Source: JADJLQ01 sp031417835 (GTDB lineage: Bacteria; Bacteroidota; Bacteroidia; Chitinophagales; Saprospiraceae). From it: a DNA stretch of 64,000 nt. The position numbers and the translations under genes are program-made. The DNA lies in contig JANOWJ010000049.1 of NCBI GenBank assembly GCA_031417835.1, positions 1 through 64,000 of the forward strand, read 5' to 3'. Each line of letters opens with the position of its first letter. Within the stretch, counting starts at the first letter, position 1. Shown piece by piece: positions 34,941-44,157 of the stretch. The notes below the pieces were generated by a model that was not told the origin of the DNA, did no database searches, and saw nothing but the letters and a program-made list of their open reading frames with translations.

Positions 34941-36875
34941 TTACTTAGAGAATCCTATCCTTTGCAAAAGATGTTGGAATCTTGAATCTGCTTTAAGTAA
35001 GGAAGGAACATGTGGAGCGTGTTTTAATGTAATCAGGATTGGGTCGCGATCATTAAATCCTTTTTCAAGGCATTCAAATGCTTTATCTATATTACCGATC
35101 CAGGCCTCCGTCAAACCCATTTGAGAGTAGGAAATATACTCTGATTGGGATCTGCTCATAAGCTCTTCTAATAAAATGGCAGCATCCTTGAACTTCCCTT
35201 GACTACAGAGAGCCCAGGCTAGGCAATTAATGGCATATTGGTGTCTTTGCGATATATGTACTAAATTTTCAAAAACATAAATTGCCTCATTGATAAGATT
35301 TAATTTAAGGCTTGCAAGGCCAGCTATTTGATGGCAGAGAAATGAATTGCTATCAAGTTCTATACCCATCTGAGCAATGGATATGGCTTCATCATTCCGA
35401 CCTGCATTATACAATATCCATGATAAATCTGCATAATATATAGCACCTAATGGTTCAAGTTTTATCGCTAATCTACCTTGTTTTTCGGCTTTATCAAAAT
35501 CACCTTCAATGTGATTTAAAATGGATAGTCCATAATAGGCATGTGCTGGCGCGTAATTTGGATTACGTTCAATACTTTTAAGATAGTTTTTTCTTGCTTC
35601 GATCCAGTTCCATTCAAGCCCAACATAATATTGTGCAAGAGTACAATACGTTTCGCAATAAGAATCATCCAGGTGTATGGCAGTTTCTGCAGCGGACTTC
35701 ACTTTATTCATAACCTCTTTTCCGGAAAAGGCGCCATAAAAAGCAGCAATAAAATATGCATCAGCAACGCCATTATAAGCCAATGCATAACCAGGATCGA
35801 GTTGAATGGCTTGATTGAAACATTCAAGACCTTTCAATACAGATCGTCCTCTTCGACTTACATAGAATGCTCCTTTTAGATATAATTCATAAGCATCGGT
35901 ATTTGAAGTAGCTGATTTAATAATAAGCTCAAGGTCTTCTTCGAGCAATGTGATTTTTAGTTGTTTAGTTATTGCAACTGCAATTTCGTCCTGTATAGCA
36001 AAAATATCATCCATATTCCGATCAAATTTTTCGGACCATAAATGAAATCCATCCATTACATTAATTAGTTGTGCAGTAATCCGGAGCCGATTACCTTGTT
36101 TTCGGATGCTTCCTTCAAGCACGGTATTGACTTTTAATTTTTCCCCTATTTCCTGGACGCTTACATTTTTTCCTTTGAATGAAAATGAAGATGTCCGGCT
36201 AGCTACTTTCAATTTCTTTACTTGAGCTAACGCATTGAGTATCTCTTCTGCCATTCCGTCACTGAAATACTCCTGATCAGGATCATTGCTCATATTTACA
36301 AATGGGAGGACTGCAATACTTTTTTCTAATGGTCTAAGGATTGGCTGGGGAGCGGGCATAGGAAAAGCATCGAAAGAAACAGTATTCAATATTTCATAAA
36401 TACGTATAGATTCTTTTACGTTTTTTAATATTTCCTGTTTCACAAACCTGGAGTTTATGTCTTGTTTGTTAGATATATTATTATGTATAGCTTCTGAAAT
36501 GTAAATTTTACCCGGCTCAGCAAAAGCTTGTATACGTGACGCAATGTTCACCGTATCCCCAAAGACATCGTCATATTCAAAAATCACCTCCCCTTGATGG
36601 ATACCAATGCGCAATAAAAAATCATTGGACTTATTGATTTCTTCCTGAATATGTACAGCTGCGTGTACTGCATCAGAGATTGTATTGAAACTAGCCAGTA
36701 CACCGTCACCGATTTCCTTTATCCAACGACCGTGGAATTGTTCTATAAATAGTTTGTGAATGTCTCGATTCTTATTGAGTATTTCTAAAGCTTTTTGTTC
36801 ATTATTACCCATCAATGCAGTATACCCGACAATATCGGTGAACATGATAGCTGCTAATTGCCGGGATTGGGACAT
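34941..36875 (-). CDS. Class III adenylate cyclase with FlgO-like and TPR domains
   Basis: A 644-residue protein. Residues 1-165 are a class III cyclase with metal Asp14 ('FTDIVGYT') and Asp57 ('EIGDGVLASF'), adenine-selecting Lys53 and 'GDTVNIASRIQ' with the transition-state Asn and Arg. At about 188-300, 'KSIAVLPFVNMSNDPDQEYFSDGMAEEILNALAQV' is the FlgO/TolB-like domain often fused to such cyclases, and residues 320-640 are TPR repeats ('PGYALAYNGVADAYFIAAFYG', 'PNYAPAHAYYGLSILNH'). No membrane segment is seen. It would make cAMP in response to a bound partner. It is divergent from the FAD oxidoreductase and lies in the repeat-bracketed segment. Confidence 0.92.
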   Translation of the reverse strand: MSQSRQLAAIMFTDIVGYTALMGNNEQKALEILNKNRDIHKLFIEQFHGRWIKEIGDGVLASFNTISDAVHAAVHIQEEINKSNDFLLRIGIHQGEVIFEYDDVFGDTVNIASRIQAFAEPGKIYISEAIHNNISNKQDINSRFVKQEILKNVKESIRIYEILNTVSFDAFPMPAPQPILRPLEKSIAVLPFVNMSNDPDQEYFSDGMAEEILNALAQVKKLKVASRTSSFSFKGKNVSVQEIGEKLKVNTVLEGSIRKQGNRLRITAQLINVMDGFHLWSEKFDRNMDDIFAIQDEIAVAITKQLKITLLEEDLELIIKSATSNTDAYELYLKGAFYVSRRGRSVLKGLECFNQAIQLDPGYALAYNGVADAYFIAAFYGAFSGKEVMNKVKSAAETAIHLDDSYCETYCTLAQYYVGLEWNWIEARKNYLKSIERNPNYAPAHAYYGLSILNHIEGDFDKAEKQGRLAIKLEPLGAIYYADLSWILYNAGRNDEAISIAQMGIELDSNSFLCHQIAGLASLKLNLINEAIYVFENLVHISQRHQYAINCLAWALCSQGKFKDAAILLEELMSRSQSEYISYSQMGLTEAWIGNIDKAFECLEKGFNDRDPILITLKHAPHVPSLLKADSRFQHLLQRIGFSK

Positions 36876-37204
36876 AAAAAACTAATTGGAAAAAATGAGA
36901 AAATGAAATTATTACTGGAAAAACCTATCCTTACCACTTTCCCGGTAATACGAAAACAAAGACTTATTTGGACAAATACAGAAAATGCTAATACTATATT
37001 TGATTGCCCTCTGACACTTTTGCCGACAAACGAATGTATAAAGATTATGAAATGTGTATTTCTTAATCGGTATCGAGTATGATATTCAAGTTAAAATTAG
37101 TAAATTTAGTCTGAATATTTCTAATTTTGGTAATACCATTATATATGTTAATATTGAATGCAACACCAAATAGCTCACATTATTAACCAATAAATAAATT
37201 TTAC
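36876..37204. other. Divergent intergenic region, 329 bases
   Basis: A promoter region for the cyclase (leftward) and the oxidoreductase (rightward). It is A+T-rich; I see no clear operator, repeat or coding frame. Confidence 0.4.
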
Positions 37205-38641
37205 ATGGATGTTCTACAAGTTATTTCCAACCTGGGGGGTTCATCTACTCTCTCTGGTTCCGCCATCGAAGAATTTAAATCAAAACTTCGGGGCGATTTG
37301 ATTATACCGTCTGATCCTACCTATGATGAAGTTAGGGTCATCTGGAATGGCATGCATGATAAAAAGCCAGCCATGATCGCACAATGTAGTGGCGTAGCCG
37401 ATGTAATTGATTCTGTAAATTTCGCCAGAAACAATAACCTTTTGGTAGCAATTAGAGGCGGAGGTCACAATGTCGGGGGGAGTGCATCTTGCGATGGTGG
37501 TATTATGATAGATTTGTCAAAGATGAAAGGGATCAGAGTGGACCCAAATGCCAAAACTGTTCAAGCTCAAGGTGGGGCTACCTGGGGAGATGTAGATAGA
37601 GAAACACAAGTATTTGGACTTGCAACCCCTGGAGGAGTAGTATCCACGACGGGGATTGCAGGCTTGACATTAGGTGGAGGTCTCGGCTGGTTACGAAGAA
37701 AATATGGTTTAACCATTGATAGTTTATTGGCGGTAGATATAGTGACAGCCGATGGCCAGTTTTTGACAGCAAGTGAAAGTCAGAATCAAGACTTATTTTG
37801 GGGAGTAAGGGGAGGTGGTGGAAATTTTGGAGTAGTCACTTCTTTCGTTTTTCGCCTTTATGAAGTAGGGCCCATAGTTACTTTATGTGCTCCGTGGTAT
37901 CCTGCTGAAATGGCTGATACGTTGTTACCGGCCTGGCGGGAATTTATGAAAACAGCTCCGGAAGAACTTTCTTCATCGGCAATGTTCTGGACTGTGCCAT
38001 CAGTGCCTAATTTTCCCGTTGAAGCGCATGGTAAAAGAGCTATTATTCTTGCTGCTGTATATACTGGTTCCGTTGAGGACGGAGAAAAAATCACTAGGCC
38101 TTTGAGAGAATTAGCCAAGCCATTGTTAGATCTGAGTGGACCAATTCCATGGACAATAGTTCAATCAGCATTTGATCCATTTTTCCCTAAAAAGATCCAG
38201 ATGTATTATTTTAAGTCACGCTACCTGAACCAACTCGACGATAGTACTATACATGCAATCATGCACCATGCAATAAATCCTCCTGCACCTATGATTTTGA
38301 TTGCGATTTGGCATTATGGTGGAGCAATGTCTCGAGTAGAAGACGATAAAACAGCCTTTAGAGGTCGCAAGAATCAATTTTTATTAAGTGTGGATGCTAT
38401 TTGGAGTGATGAGAATGATACCCAAAGTGTGCTTGCTTATTCACGCAATTTTTTATCGAGTATGGAATCTTTCTCACCGGGTGGATTATACATAAACTTT
38501 GCCGGTTTGGGAGAAGAAGGTGAAGCACTCGTAAGGTCTGCTTATGGGCCTAACTATGAAAAACTAGTAATACTTAAAAGCAAGTATGATCCAACAAATC
38601 TTTTCCATCTTAATCAAAATATTAAACCGCCTATTAGTTAA
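37205..38641 (+). CDS. FAD-linked oxidoreductase of the berberine bridge enzyme type
   Basis: A 478-residue PCMH-fold flavoprotein. 'LLVAIRGGGHNVGGSASCDGGIMIDLSKM' gives His88 as the probable covalent FAD ligand, followed by 'GGATWGDVDRETQVFGLATPGGVVSTTGIAGLTLGGGLGWLRRKYGLTIDSLLAVDIV' and 'DLFWGVRGGGGNFGVVTSF'. The C-terminal BBE strand is 'PTNLFHLNQNIKP'. It has no signal peptide and a near-standard length. Members oxidise sugars, alcohols or aromatic alkaloid-like substrates with oxygen. It lies in a segment bracketed by direct repeats, which may have arrived separately. Confidence 0.92.
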   Translation: MDVLQVISNLGGSSTLSGSAIEEFKSKLRGDLIIPSDPTYDEVRVIWNGMHDKKPAMIAQCSGVADVIDSVNFARNNNLLVAIRGGGHNVGGSASCDGGIMIDLSKMKGIRVDPNAKTVQAQGGATWGDVDRETQVFGLATPGGVVSTTGIAGLTLGGGLGWLRRKYGLTIDSLLAVDIVTADGQFLTASESQNQDLFWGVRGGGGNFGVVTSFVFRLYEVGPIVTLCAPWYPAEMADTLLPAWREFMKTAPEELSSSAMFWTVPSVPNFPVEAHGKRAIILAAVYTGSVEDGEKITRPLRELAKPLLDLSGPIPWTIVQSAFDPFFPKKIQMYYFKSRYLNQLDDSTIHAIMHHAINPPAPMILIAIWHYGGAMSRVEDDKTAFRGRKNQFLLSVDAIWSDENDTQSVLAYSRNFLSSMESFSPGGLYINFAGLGEEGEALVRSAYGPNYEKLVILKSKYDPTNLFHLNQNIKPPIS

Positions 38642-38645
38642 AATA

Positions 38646-38801
38646 ATGTTAGACAAAAACTTAATCGTTTTATGTTCAAATCATGGAATTGATATAGATC
38701 TTGGGATTACAATCAAAGCTATAAGATATATTCAACGAATAAAAGATATCAATCGATATTGTCTTGATTGGGATTACTTTGAATCAGAAAATGGAAATTA
38801 A
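38646..38801 (+). CDS. Small acidic protein of unknown function
   Basis: A 51-residue frame starting 4 bases after the oxidoreductase stop: 'MLDKNLIVLCSNHGIDIDLG', then a basic helix and an acidic tail ending 'ENGN'. The close spacing suggests co-translation with the oxidoreductase. No family is recognised; it could be a fragment of a larger gene. Confidence 0.35.
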   Translation: MLDKNLIVLCSNHGIDIDLGITIKAIRYIQRIKDINRYCLDWDYFESENGN

Positions 38802-38844
38802 CCAAAGTAAAATTATAAAAAAAGCGTAAGCATTTTTCAAGTGT

Positions 38845-39038
38845 TGCTACAGTACCCTTCAATTCAAATTTAATTTTTTCTTTTTTGAGCCATCATCCAA
38901 TTTAAATATTCAGGATCTGCAAAGGCATTAACCCAACTGTTGTGATTTACTCCGGGATATTCGGTGTACTTTACTTTTGCCTTTAAAGATTTTAATTTTT
39001 CCGTCATATTCCGACTAAGATTGACATCGACTACGACA
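38845..39038. repeat. Right-hand copy of the 194-bp direct repeat
   Basis: This copy includes the esterase stop codon and last 56 codons plus about 25 downstream bases. With 34591-34783 it brackets a 4.06-kb segment in direct orientation. Confidence 0.9.
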
Positions 39039-40510
39039 TCTGCATCACCGTGAAAAATCCAAAAGGGCACTTTTTTTACTCTTTTATCATATACTTTTAA
39101 GTCGCCACCACCACATATCGGGAGAGCAGCAGCATAAAGGTCTGGATATCGATACACTGATTCGAAAGTACCCATACCACCCATAGAGAGTCCTGTGATA
39201 TAAATACGGGTCGGGTCTACAGCTTCTTCTTTGGTCAATTTTTTTACCAATTCATTGGCAGCGATCAGATTCCAATTGGGAGTCTTGGTATAATCAAAGT
39301 CGATTTTAAATGGGGTAGTCGTGCGATCAATGGTGCTGGTAGCCCAATATTGATCAATGGGACATTGAGGTACAATGACAATAGCAGGATATTTTTTACG
39401 ATTCTCGGGGTCAACAAAAAGATTGGCCCCATGTGTCAATTGTTTTTCATTGTCAGCGCCCCGTTCCCCACCGCCGTGTAATAATAACACTAATGGATAT
39501 TTTTGAGTACGATCGTATGGCTCCGGATACAAGATCCTGTACGGCAATACATGGGTGTCAGAATGTTTGTACTCCTTTTTTACATAAAGATCTAATTGAG
39601 TATTAACAATGGGTTTTACAGCATCAGCAGGTTTTGTCATAGGTAAAAAACCCGACGCTTTCATCCAATCCGTAAATCGCTCAATCCATTGGTCAGAGGG
39701 TAGATCTTGCTTGCGCATGCCAAAACCATGACCCCCTTTGGCATATACGTGCAGTTCAGCAGGTTTTTTAGCCGTTAGCCAGGACTCATAAAGTTTTAAT
39801 GAATGAGGTGCCAAACTTAACTGGTCATCAGAAGCCACCGCAATAAAGAGAGGTGGTGCATCTGATGCTATTGTTTTTTGCATAGCCTCTGGAAAAAAAG
39901 GATAAATCGGCGCCACGAAATTAGGTTTATTGTCATCCGTATAATCATATGCGGTAGCGGAAGTCACAGTGCCTCCGGCAGAGAATCCTATGATGCCAAT
40001 GCGGTCAGATGCTATGTTATAGATAGAAGCGTTTTTTCTAACATAGGAGATAGCCGCACGACCATCCTGTATAGCCATAGGGATAAGTTGTGTCGATTGA
40101 TCCTCAAATTCTTTTTTACCCATTTTACTCATAAACTCCATGGCCGGATCATCCGTAAAGCATCGAATGAGTCGATACTTCAATACAAAACAAGTGACCC
40201 CTTTTGCCACCAGATTTTTAGCAACATCATAGCCTTCACTATTTATGGATAATGCATGAAATCCTCCTCCGGGGCAGATGACCATGGCTGTACCATTTGA
40301 CTTGCCTGCCTCTGGTCTAAATACTGTCAACGATGGCTTGGCCACATTGTACACGACTTGAGTCTGCCATGTTTTATTAAATTGTTCAGATTCTGTCCAG
40401 TTCCATTGCTCAGATCCTGGTACAGGGCCATCATACAAGGGGATGACTTCAGTCTGTGCAGATGCAATGTATCGAATACAAAAAAATAAAAACAATAATT
40501 TGAATTTCAT
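38870..40510 (-). CDS. Exported esterase with two alpha/beta-hydrolase domains
   Basis: The start is at 'MKFKLLFLFFCIRYIASAQ', a signal peptide; a longer in-frame start would run into the promoter gap of the MadM gene. Domain 1 (about 50-300) has 'VICPGGGFHALS' and the nucleophile motif 'GFSAGG', as in xylan or carbohydrate acetyl-esterases. Domain 2 (about 315-545) has 'VLLLHGGGERGADNEKQL', the nucleophile 'GLSMGGMGT', 'FHGDADVVVDV' (Asp) and 'PGVNHNSW' (His), like feruloyl-esterase/PHB-depolymerase-type enzymes. It could remove acyl or hydroxycinnamoyl groups from plant glycans before the phenolic acid is imported. Two full catalytic domains in one chain are uncommon. Confidence 0.88.
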   Translation of the reverse strand: MKFKLLFLFFCIRYIASAQTEVIPLYDGPVPGSEQWNWTESEQFNKTWQTQVVYNVAKPSLTVFRPEAGKSNGTAMVICPGGGFHALSINSEGYDVAKNLVAKGVTCFVLKYRLIRCFTDDPAMEFMSKMGKKEFEDQSTQLIPMAIQDGRAAISYVRKNASIYNIASDRIGIIGFSAGGTVTSATAYDYTDDNKPNFVAPIYPFFPEAMQKTIASDAPPLFIAVASDDQLSLAPHSLKLYESWLTAKKPAELHVYAKGGHGFGMRKQDLPSDQWIERFTDWMKASGFLPMTKPADAVKPIVNTQLDLYVKKEYKHSDTHVLPYRILYPEPYDRTQKYPLVLLLHGGGERGADNEKQLTHGANLFVDPENRKKYPAIVIVPQCPIDQYWATSTIDRTTTPFKIDFDYTKTPNWNLIAANELVKKLTKEEAVDPTRIYITGLSMGGMGTFESVYRYPDLYAAALPICGGGDLKVYDKRVKKVPFWIFHGDADVVVDVNLSRNMTEKLKSLKAKVKYTEYPGVNHNSWVNAFADPEYLNWMMAQKRKN

Positions 40511-40551
40511 GTTGTAGAAAATTATGTAGAAAAAAATAAAGCTATAAATAA

Positions 40552-41316
40552 TTAGGAAAACAAACCTTGCATCAACAAATAAAAAACGGAGGGGCAGATC
40601 AAACACCCCAATCCAGTATAAAAAGTCGCCGTGATCGCTCCATAGGGTACCAAGGAAGGATCAGTCGCAGCAAGTCCAGCCATCACTCCCGTATTGGTAC
40701 CCATCATGCCACCAAAGACCATAGCAGTATGTGGGTTATTTAATCCGATATATTTTGCAGCTACAGGTGTGCCGATGGCCACGATGATCGCTTTGACTAC
40801 TCCGGTAGCTATACTCAAAGCGATCAGGTCTGAACTAGCCCCGATAGCAGCGCCGGTCACTGGTCCTACAATATATGTACAAGCTCCTGCGCCGATGGTA
40901 GTCAAGCTGATGACATCTTTATATCCGAATAAAAATGCAATCCACACTCCAAATACAAAGGAAAGTGTCACTCCCGCACATAATGATACCGCCCCTGCCC
41001 ACCCTGCTTTTTTGATCACAAGCAAACTGGCACCTAGAGCAGTTGCCACGATCGCAAAATCTCTAAACATAGACCCTCCCATAATAGCCAAGCCTGAAAA
41101 GAGTCGTACATCTGCTATGCCTTTTTCACCTTGAGTATACATACCTCCTAGATAAGCCATGATCAATCCTAAAATGATGGCGATAGCAGGCATAGGGATT
41201 TTGCCCTTAGTCAGTCTTCGCGATATCAAAGTGGAGCTGTACATGATCAGGCCTACTATTAAGAATGCCATGATCAATGCATTCTTATCTAAAAAACCGA
41301 GGATCTGTTCGCTCAT
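40552..41316 (-). CDS. madM: Malonate transporter subunit MadM
   Basis: A 254-residue membrane protein with about nine helices, matching MadM: 'YSSTLISRRLTKGKIPMPAIAIILGLIMAYLGG', 'GIADVRLFSGLAIMGGSMFRDFAIVATALGASLLVIKKAGW', 'GAGACTYIVGPVTGAAIGASSDLIALSIATGVVKAI' and 'MVFGGMMGTNTGVMAGLAATDPSLVPYGAI'. MadM works with MadL as a sodium-coupled malonate importer. The genes overlap by 4 bases in the order madL-madM. A malonyl-CoA synthetase-like gene lies just upstream, so malonate uptake is linked to activation. Confidence 0.93.
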   Translation of the reverse strand: MSEQILGFLDKNALIMAFLIVGLIMYSSTLISRRLTKGKIPMPAIAIILGLIMAYLGGMYTQGEKGIADVRLFSGLAIMGGSMFRDFAIVATALGASLLVIKKAGWAGAVSLCAGVTLSFVFGVWIAFLFGYKDVISLTTIGAGACTYIVGPVTGAAIGASSDLIALSIATGVVKAIIVAIGTPVAAKYIGLNNPHTAMVFGGMMGTNTGVMAGLAATDPSLVPYGAITATFYTGLGCLICPSVFYLLMQGLFS

Positions 41317-41678
41317 GGTAATCTATGTTTAGCAAATTTGGCGATCCATGGAATACTAACAAAACAAATAACTGCAGGAATAATACCCACTAATATAGCG
41401 ACCAATCCACTGGAGACTGCCACACGGACATTTTGTGTAGCTGCCATGGCTACTATAATAGGAATATACATCTGATTCCAAAATTGAATTCCTTGATTTG
41501 ATGTAATGCTCCATCGACCTTTTCTATGTAACCAATCGGATAATAACATGAGGATCAACATCGCAAAACCTACTCCACCCACATTGGCATTGACACCTAT
41601 ACATTTACCCAATACTTCACCCAGGAGCTGACCTACGATAAAACTAAATGCTAACAATGCCACTCCATATATAATCAT
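41313..41678 (-). CDS. madL: Malonate transporter subunit MadL
   Basis: A 121-residue protein with four membrane helices, matching MadL in size and sequence: 'MIIYGVALLAFSFIVGQLLGEVLGKCIGVNANVGGVGFAMLILMLLSDWL' and 'GIQFWNQMYIPIIVAMAATQNV'. It is translated ahead of MadM with a 4-base overlap. It lies 51 bases downstream of the MatB-like gene on the same strand. Confidence 0.93.
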   Translation of the reverse strand: MIIYGVALLAFSFIVGQLLGEVLGKCIGVNANVGGVGFAMLILMLLSDWLHRKGRWSITSNQGIQFWNQMYIPIIVAMAATQNVRVAVSSGLVAILVGIIPAVICFVSIPWIAKFAKHRLP

Positions 41679-41729
41679 ATCAATTTTTTATGTGCAACAT
41701 CAAAAATGCGTTATATTAAAAAAATGAAT

Positions 41730-43226
41730 TTACGCTTTCTTGATAAACAAAATTTTTAAATCATTTTTCGTTACTTTCCCCATTGCATTTCTTGGTAGCT
41801 CTGGTACGATTTTATACAGTCTTGGACATTTATACCCAGGCAATTTGCTCTTGATCCAGGGATTTATAAGATCTAGATCCATGATATTATGGTAAGGGAC
41901 TAACACGGCGGCAACGACCTCACCCCATTCCTCATCCGGGATGCCGATCACGCTACAGTCTTGTATCGCTGGGTATTCCCGTAAAACTTCTTCTATCTCT
42001 AAAGCGGATATTTTATAACCTCCGGATTTGATGATATCTATAGAATCTCTACCCAGGATTTTATAATAGCCATGCTCTAATATGGCAATATCACCCGTTT
42101 TAAACCAGCCGTCCGCTGTAAATGATGTAAAGGTCGCCTCCGGTTTGTTCCAGTACTCATTAAAAACATTTGCACCCTTTATTTGAATTTCTCCTGGATG
42201 ATCATCAGTGACTACAGTATGATGATCATCCATCAGTCGTACCGATACTCCGGGGAGAGGCAACCCAATATAACCTGTTTTGCGATCGCCATCATAAGGA
42301 TTGCTGATCCCCATGCCTATTTCCGTCATACCATATCGCTCCAGTAATGTATGACCACTGATGGCCTTCCATTTGTTCATGATCGATTCTGGTAGTGCCG
42401 CTGAGCCGGATACCATCAATCTAAATTTGCTCAATGCTTCGGAGCACTTTCTTTGTTCGTGTGCAGGCAGAAGCTCCCAGTAGGTTATAAGTTTAAAATA
42501 AATAGTGGGTACCGCCATAAAAAGATTGATCCGGCCGGATAATAGTATGGTAAACAATTGTTCCACCGAAAAAGGGTGCAAAAACTCTAGTCTGGCCCCA
42601 GACCAAAGAGCACAAGTCACTACATTTATAATCCCATGCACATGATGCAGTGGTAACACACATAATATACTGTCTTCCGATGACCATTGCCAACTTGATA
42701 CGAGGGTAGTCACCTGAGCTTTGATATGGTCATGAGTAGTGACGACTCCTTTGGGTAAACTGGTCGTACCACTAGTGTATAAGATCATGGCCCGACGGGC
42801 TTGTAGGATATCGGGCAAAGCCCGATATCCTACTATAGTATGGTCTGTTGAAGGTAATCCTATCAATCGGATGCCTTGTACACTTACCCACGGTTTAAAT
42901 AAATGCAGATATTCGTGATCGGCGATCAAGGTCGTGACACCGCTATCCGCTATGGTGTACTGTAACGCCGGTATCGGATGTGAAATGCATAATGGTACCG
43001 CAATACCTCCTGCCCGCCAGATACCCCATTGCACTGCTACGTAGTCGACCCCTGGTGATATCATATAGCCTACTCGGGCTTCTTGTAGATCATCTGTATC
43101 TTGAAGTAATGCTGCCGCTACCCTGAATGATGCATCCAGGATATCCTGGTAAGTATATGTTTTATCATTGGCTATAACTGCCGGCCGCAAAGCATGCTGA
43201 ATCGCCAAAGCAATCAAATCGATCAT
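41730..43226 (-). CDS. matB: Malonyl-CoA synthetase-like acyl-CoA ligase (MatB family)
   Basis: A 498-residue ANL enzyme with 'ILYTSGTTSLPKGVVTTH', 'LPLHHVHGIINV', 'GSAALPESIMNKW', 'LLERYGMTEIGM', 'WFKTGDIA' and 'ILGRDSIDIIKSGGYKISALEIEEVL'; the last is typical of MatB/ACSF3 malonyl-CoA synthetases. The gene arrangement with madLM supports malonate as substrate. The segment 'GYRALPDILQARRAMILYTSG' contains about 12 residues encoded by a 14-bp-arm palindrome (42803-42833) just before the P-loop; relatives have a short acidic linker there. The C-terminal catalytic Lys lies in 'NAMGKVTK'. A CoA-linked malonate route is likely; a decarboxylase is not visible in the window. Confidence 0.83.
   Translation of the reverse strand: MIDLIALAIQHALRPAVIANDKTYTYQDILDASFRVAAALLQDTDDLQEARVGYMISPGVDYVAVQWGIWRAGGIAVPLCISHPIPALQYTIADSGVTTLIADHEYLHLFKPWVSVQGIRLIGLPSTDHTIVGYRALPDILQARRAMILYTSGTTSLPKGVVTTHDHIKAQVTTLVSSWQWSSEDSILCVLPLHHVHGIINVVTCALWSGARLEFLHPFSVEQLFTILLSGRINLFMAVPTIYFKLITYWELLPAHEQRKCSEALSKFRLMVSGSAALPESIMNKWKAISGHTLLERYGMTEIGMGISNPYDGDRKTGYIGLPLPGVSVRLMDDHHTVVTDDHPGEIQIKGANVFNEYWNKPEATFTSFTADGWFKTGDIAILEHGYYKILGRDSIDIIKSGGYKISALEIEEVLREYPAIQDCSVIGIPDEEWGEVVAAVLVPYHNIMDLDLINPWIKSKLPGYKCPRLYKIVPELPRNAMGKVTKNDLKILFIKKA
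42803..42833 (-). repeat. Palindrome inserted in the MatB-like gene
   Basis: GTAGGATATCGGGC and its inverse complement flank a 3-base AAA. The frame stays open across it. It belongs to no other exact copy in the window, though TATCGG-type palindromes occur elsewhere. Confidence 0.8.
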
Positions 43227-43235
43227 AAATAAATT

Positions 43236-44138
43236 TTAGACAACTTTATTCTTTAATACTCCTATACCTTCGATTTCGAGTTCTACGACATCACCTGGCT
43301 GCAATGGCCGATGCACTGTAAAATTATTTTCAATCAAACTACCCCAACCTACAGTGCCTGACCCTAAGATATCACCCGGCATCAATGTGACATTGTTTTC
43401 AGCGGCGCGTTCGATCATTTGATTAAAGGTATAATAAACGGTATTGTAATTGCCTTCACAGATCAATGTGCCATTGATTTTTGCAGTCATCTTTATATTA
43501 AGACGATCGTGTGCTCCAAGATATTGATCCATTTCATCTTTTGTCACTATACAGGGGCCGATCGCATTAGCAAAGTCTTTTCCTTTGTGCGGGCCAAGCG
43601 GGATCTCCATCTCCTTGCGTTGAATACCTCGTGCAGTCCAATCATTAAATATGGTGTAACCAAAAATATAGTTGCCGGCATCTGCTGCCTTGATGTCTTT
43701 TCCTTTTTTACCAATGATACAAGCCAATTCTAACTCAATATCCATTTTGGTTTCCAACTCCGGTCGTTTGATATCATCGTCAGGACCATAAATAGCCTGA
43801 TGATTGGTAAAATAAAATATAGGCATTTCATACCATGCAGGCCCTATCGTATGACCGAATGATTTAGAGGCATTGAGCATATGTGTTTCAAATCCGATAT
43901 AATCTCTAAAACTTCTTGGATTTGGCAATGGAGCCAATAATTTTACTTCTGTCAATGAATAATGCGGCCTGATATACCCCAAATCACTGATGATTTTAAA
44001 ATAGTCTTCGTGATGATCGATAAAGGTAAGCATATCAGTAGGCAATCTATTATCCGCAAGATGGAGATCTACGACCTGATCGCCAATGAGGTAACCGATG
44101 CGACTATTTTGGTGTATGAGGAAGGTTATAAGTTTCAT
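43236..44138 (-). CDS. Fumarylacetoacetate hydrolase family protein
   Basis: A 300-residue cytoplasmic FAH-fold protein with the two-part structure of bacterial acylpyruvate/dioxo-acid hydrolases: 'PLPNPRSFRDYIGFETHML', 'ETKMDIELELACIIGKKGKDIKA' with metal-binding Glu residues, 'YTIFNDWTARGIQRKEMEIPLGPHKGKDFANAIGP' and 'LMPGDILGSGTVGWGS'. It would split or hydrate a diketo acid after extradiol ring cleavage. It lies 9 bases upstream of the MatB-like gene, so the two are cotranscribed, as if its product led to malonate. It is distinct from the exported FAH fusion at 16.7 kb. Confidence 0.9.
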   Translation of the reverse strand: MKLITFLIHQNSRIGYLIGDQVVDLHLADNRLPTDMLTFIDHHEDYFKIISDLGYIRPHYSLTEVKLLAPLPNPRSFRDYIGFETHMLNASKSFGHTIGPAWYEMPIFYFTNHQAIYGPDDDIKRPELETKMDIELELACIIGKKGKDIKAADAGNYIFGYTIFNDWTARGIQRKEMEIPLGPHKGKDFANAIGPCIVTKDEMDQYLGAHDRLNIKMTAKINGTLICEGNYNTVYYTFNQMIERAAENNVTLMPGDILGSGTVGWGSLIENNFTVHRPLQPGDVVELEIEGIGVLKNKVV

Positions 44139-44157
44139 TATTCTATTTTGGACTGAA

